Assembly: GCA_018350325.1 (NCBI GenBank)
Contig: JAEVLN010000042.1
Location: forward strand, 186,001 to 250,000
DNA length: 64,000 nucleotides
Source: Globodera rostochiensis
Taxonomy: Eukaryota; Nematoda; Chromadorea; Rhabditida; Heteroderidae
Reading direction: 5' to 3'
The notes below the pieces were generated by a model. It was not told the DNA's origin. It did not search any database and worked only from the letters and a program-made list of their open reading frames with translations. Within the stretch, counting starts at the first letter, position 1, and each line of letters starts with the position of its first letter. Positions 62,385-64,000 of the stretch are shown piece after piece. Both the position numbers and the translations under genes were made by a program.

Positions 62385-62541
62385 TAGGGTTGAGCCCGAC
62401 CCCTCGGGGGGTCGTGGTTTTCGTCCCCGACCAAAAAAGTCGGGGTTTTTCCCAGCCAAAACCCCGAAAATTTCAAAAAAAGTCGGGGACGAAAACCCCG
62501 CCTAAAGAGAAGTCGGGGTTTGGGGACGGGACTCAACACTA
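62385..62541. mobile_element. hAT-like MITE, GTCGGGG type
   Basis: The ends are TAGGGTTGAGCCCGACCC and GGGGACGGGACTCAACACTA. The flanks ATTAAAAG (62377-62384) and ATTAAAAC (62542-62549) match at 7 of 8. The interior has GTCGGGG and CCCCGAC words that pair with each other. Confidence 0.85.
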
Positions 62542-62549
62542 ATTAAAAC

Positions 62550-62728
62550 TAGAGACCAGAAACTTGGACCCAAGAACCGAAACCAAAAAATTTTTTGGGG
62601 ATTTTTTGGTTTTGGTATTTTTTGGGTTGACAATTTTGTACAAAACCCAAAAAAATTTAGAAACTTTTGTCCAATTTTTGTACAAAAACCCAAAAACTTT
62701 TTGGCTTTGGTTTTGGGTCAGGTATCTA
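62550..62728. mobile_element. Second MITE adjacent to the first, exact 8-bp TSD
   Basis: The ends are TAGAGACCAGAAACTTGGAC and a degenerate GGTATCTA. ATTAAAAC flanks both sides (62542-62549 and 62729-62736). The interior repeats CCAAAAAATTTTTTGG and GGTTTTGGG words. The left target copy is also the right target copy of the preceding element. Confidence 0.8.
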
Positions 62729-63194
62729 ATTAAAACCCAGCTTAAAGTGTCACAGGTCTGGGCCGGTGCCGAAGTCGCCGCGCGCTTGGAAAATTTTTGA
62801 ATTTTAAATTAACAAATTTTCAAAAATTCTGCAAATTTTTTCCCCGAATTTAATTAGAATTTATAGCAAATGAATGAAATGCCCTAAATGGACGAGCCCA
62901 TTTAGGGCATTTTGCATCCAATTAAAAGGGCATATTTGCCCACGGTCATTTTCTTTTTCACATATTTTTATTCCATTCCCCGGCGGGGGAATAAACGCTG
63001 CGGAGGGACGGACAATTTGCCCCGGGCGTAATAAAATATTTTTTATTTATTTTCCCTCCGGGGGGAATGAATGAATGTGTGTGTGGACAACTGCTTGAAT
63101 TGTGTGAAGAATCGTCAGTCAGTCCAGCAGCAGCACAAAGTCCATTTGTACATTCCTTTTGGACGAAAGCTCTTCATTTCTTCCCCGGTGAAAG

Positions 63195-63442
63195 TAGGGT
63201 TCAGCCCCGTTCCCGAACCCCGACTTTTCTTTAGTCGGGGTTTCGTCCCCGATTTTTGAATTTTTCGGGGGTTTTTTGCTGGGAAAAACTTTGAACCCCG
63301 ATTTTTTTTAGTCGGGGTTTTCGTCCCCAATTTTTGAATTTTTCGGGGTTTTTTTGCTGAGAAAAACCCCGAACCCCGACTTTTTTAGTCGGGGGTTTCG
63401 TCCCCGACTTTCCCGCCCCCGAGGCGTCGGGGCTGAACCCTA
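63195..63442. mobile_element. hAT-like MITE, GTCGGGG type, exact 8-bp TSD
   Basis: The ends TAGGGTTCAGCCCCG and CGGGGCTGAACCCTA are perfect inverted repeats. GGTGAAAG flanks both sides (63187-63194 and 63443-63450). Inside are three copies of a roughly 70-bp unit with AACCCCGACTTTTTTAGTCG and GGGTTTCGTCCCCGA. Confidence 0.92.
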
Positions 63443-63450
63443 GGTGAAAG

Positions 63451-64000
63451 AAAGTCCATTGATGGCTCGGCTCTCTCACAAATTGCTTTCACAGTGTCCA
63501 ATCACTTCCGATCACGTATGCTCACATCCTCTGATCACAATCACTCACATCAATCAGTGTGACTTTCCCACGTATGAATGCCCCCGGGGGGACATTCCAA
63601 GTAATTTAAAAAAGTGTAAGCATAGCATTTGAGTTCTCTGTGGCCACAAAACTTGGCCAAAATTGGCGCAAATCCATAGACACCAAATGGACGGAAGCGG
63701 GCAAAAACTGCAAAAAAATTCATTTTTGTTCAAACAAATCGAAATTTCTATGTTTTCTGAGTGATTTTTGAGGAATTTTGAACACTAAAAGTACCATCAA
63801 TTTTTATTTTTTCCATTTTTAAAACATTTAAAGTCGTTTAAAAGCCTTTTTTGTTTATTTCCAGCACTTTTCGCATTGTTTGCCCCCCCCATCCCCTCCG
63901 GACTCAACTTAAGCCTAAAAAAGTGCAAATTGCCGGGGGCAATGAAAATCGCTCGAAATCCCCCCCCCCCCAGGGCCAACCGCGGCGCCGACCCAATGCT
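63451..64000. other. Right flank, no gene seen
   Basis: A/T-rich with poly-C runs near 63883 and 63960 and short TGATCAC words at 63500-63560. No exon or RNA gene recognised. Confidence 0.4.

Overview
The window is eukaryotic, intron-rich and almost certainly from a nematode. The evidence is short GT-AG introns, exons that translate to recognisable animal proteins, interstitial blocks of the nematode telomere word TTAGGC, and a PAN plus ZP apical-matrix protein of the NOAH/NompA type. At least three introns appear to use GC instead of GT at the 5' splice site. That is a reported trait of cyst nematodes (Globodera), so a plant-parasitic tylenchid is a reasonable but unproven guess. No bacterial operon, CRISPR array or rRNA gene is visible.

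Genes from left to right: a LIM-domain protein (+, 832-2276); a REEP5/DP1/Yop1-type ER-shaping protein (+, 4042-5465); a four-span membrane protein of unknown function (-, about 8238-5808); a long-chain acyl-CoA synthetase (+, 19034-22144); a p24/TMED cargo adaptor (-, 25865-23657); an SPT2-domain chromatin protein (+, 26655-31981); a small hypothetical gene (-, 37151-36732); a large PAN/ZP transmembrane matrix protein (+, 38388-46103); a hypothetical 336-residue protein (-, 48959-46585); and three small genes (+, 50072-50679, 51511-52267, 53598-53970). Exon joins were set by splice dinucleotides and reading phase. In most multi-exon genes every join keeps phase and the last exon ends in a stop. 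The genes do not form one pathway; REEP, p24 and the acyl-CoA synthetase all belong to ER or secretory membranes. Gene-poor blocks lie at 8.2-19.0, 32.0-36.7 and 54.0-64.0 kb.

The most striking content is repetitive. Introns and spacers hold about a dozen minisatellites, several long foldback palindromes, and very many mononucleotide G/C tracts of 10-20 bases. At least nine terminal-inverted-repeat elements of about 100-650 bp are flanked by 8-bp direct repeats, eight of them exact or 7/8. Their ends start TAGGG, TAGAG, TAGTG or CAGGG, which fits the hAT-type YARNG rule. Their interiors are unusual: each is built from one short word repeated and inverted (GAGACTCGAG, CCGACCCCGA, GGAATTCCGA, TTTCGA, GGGACC), a different word per element. 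One contains a complete 66-bp tandem array, and another seems to supply a splice donor. No transposase gene is visible in the window.
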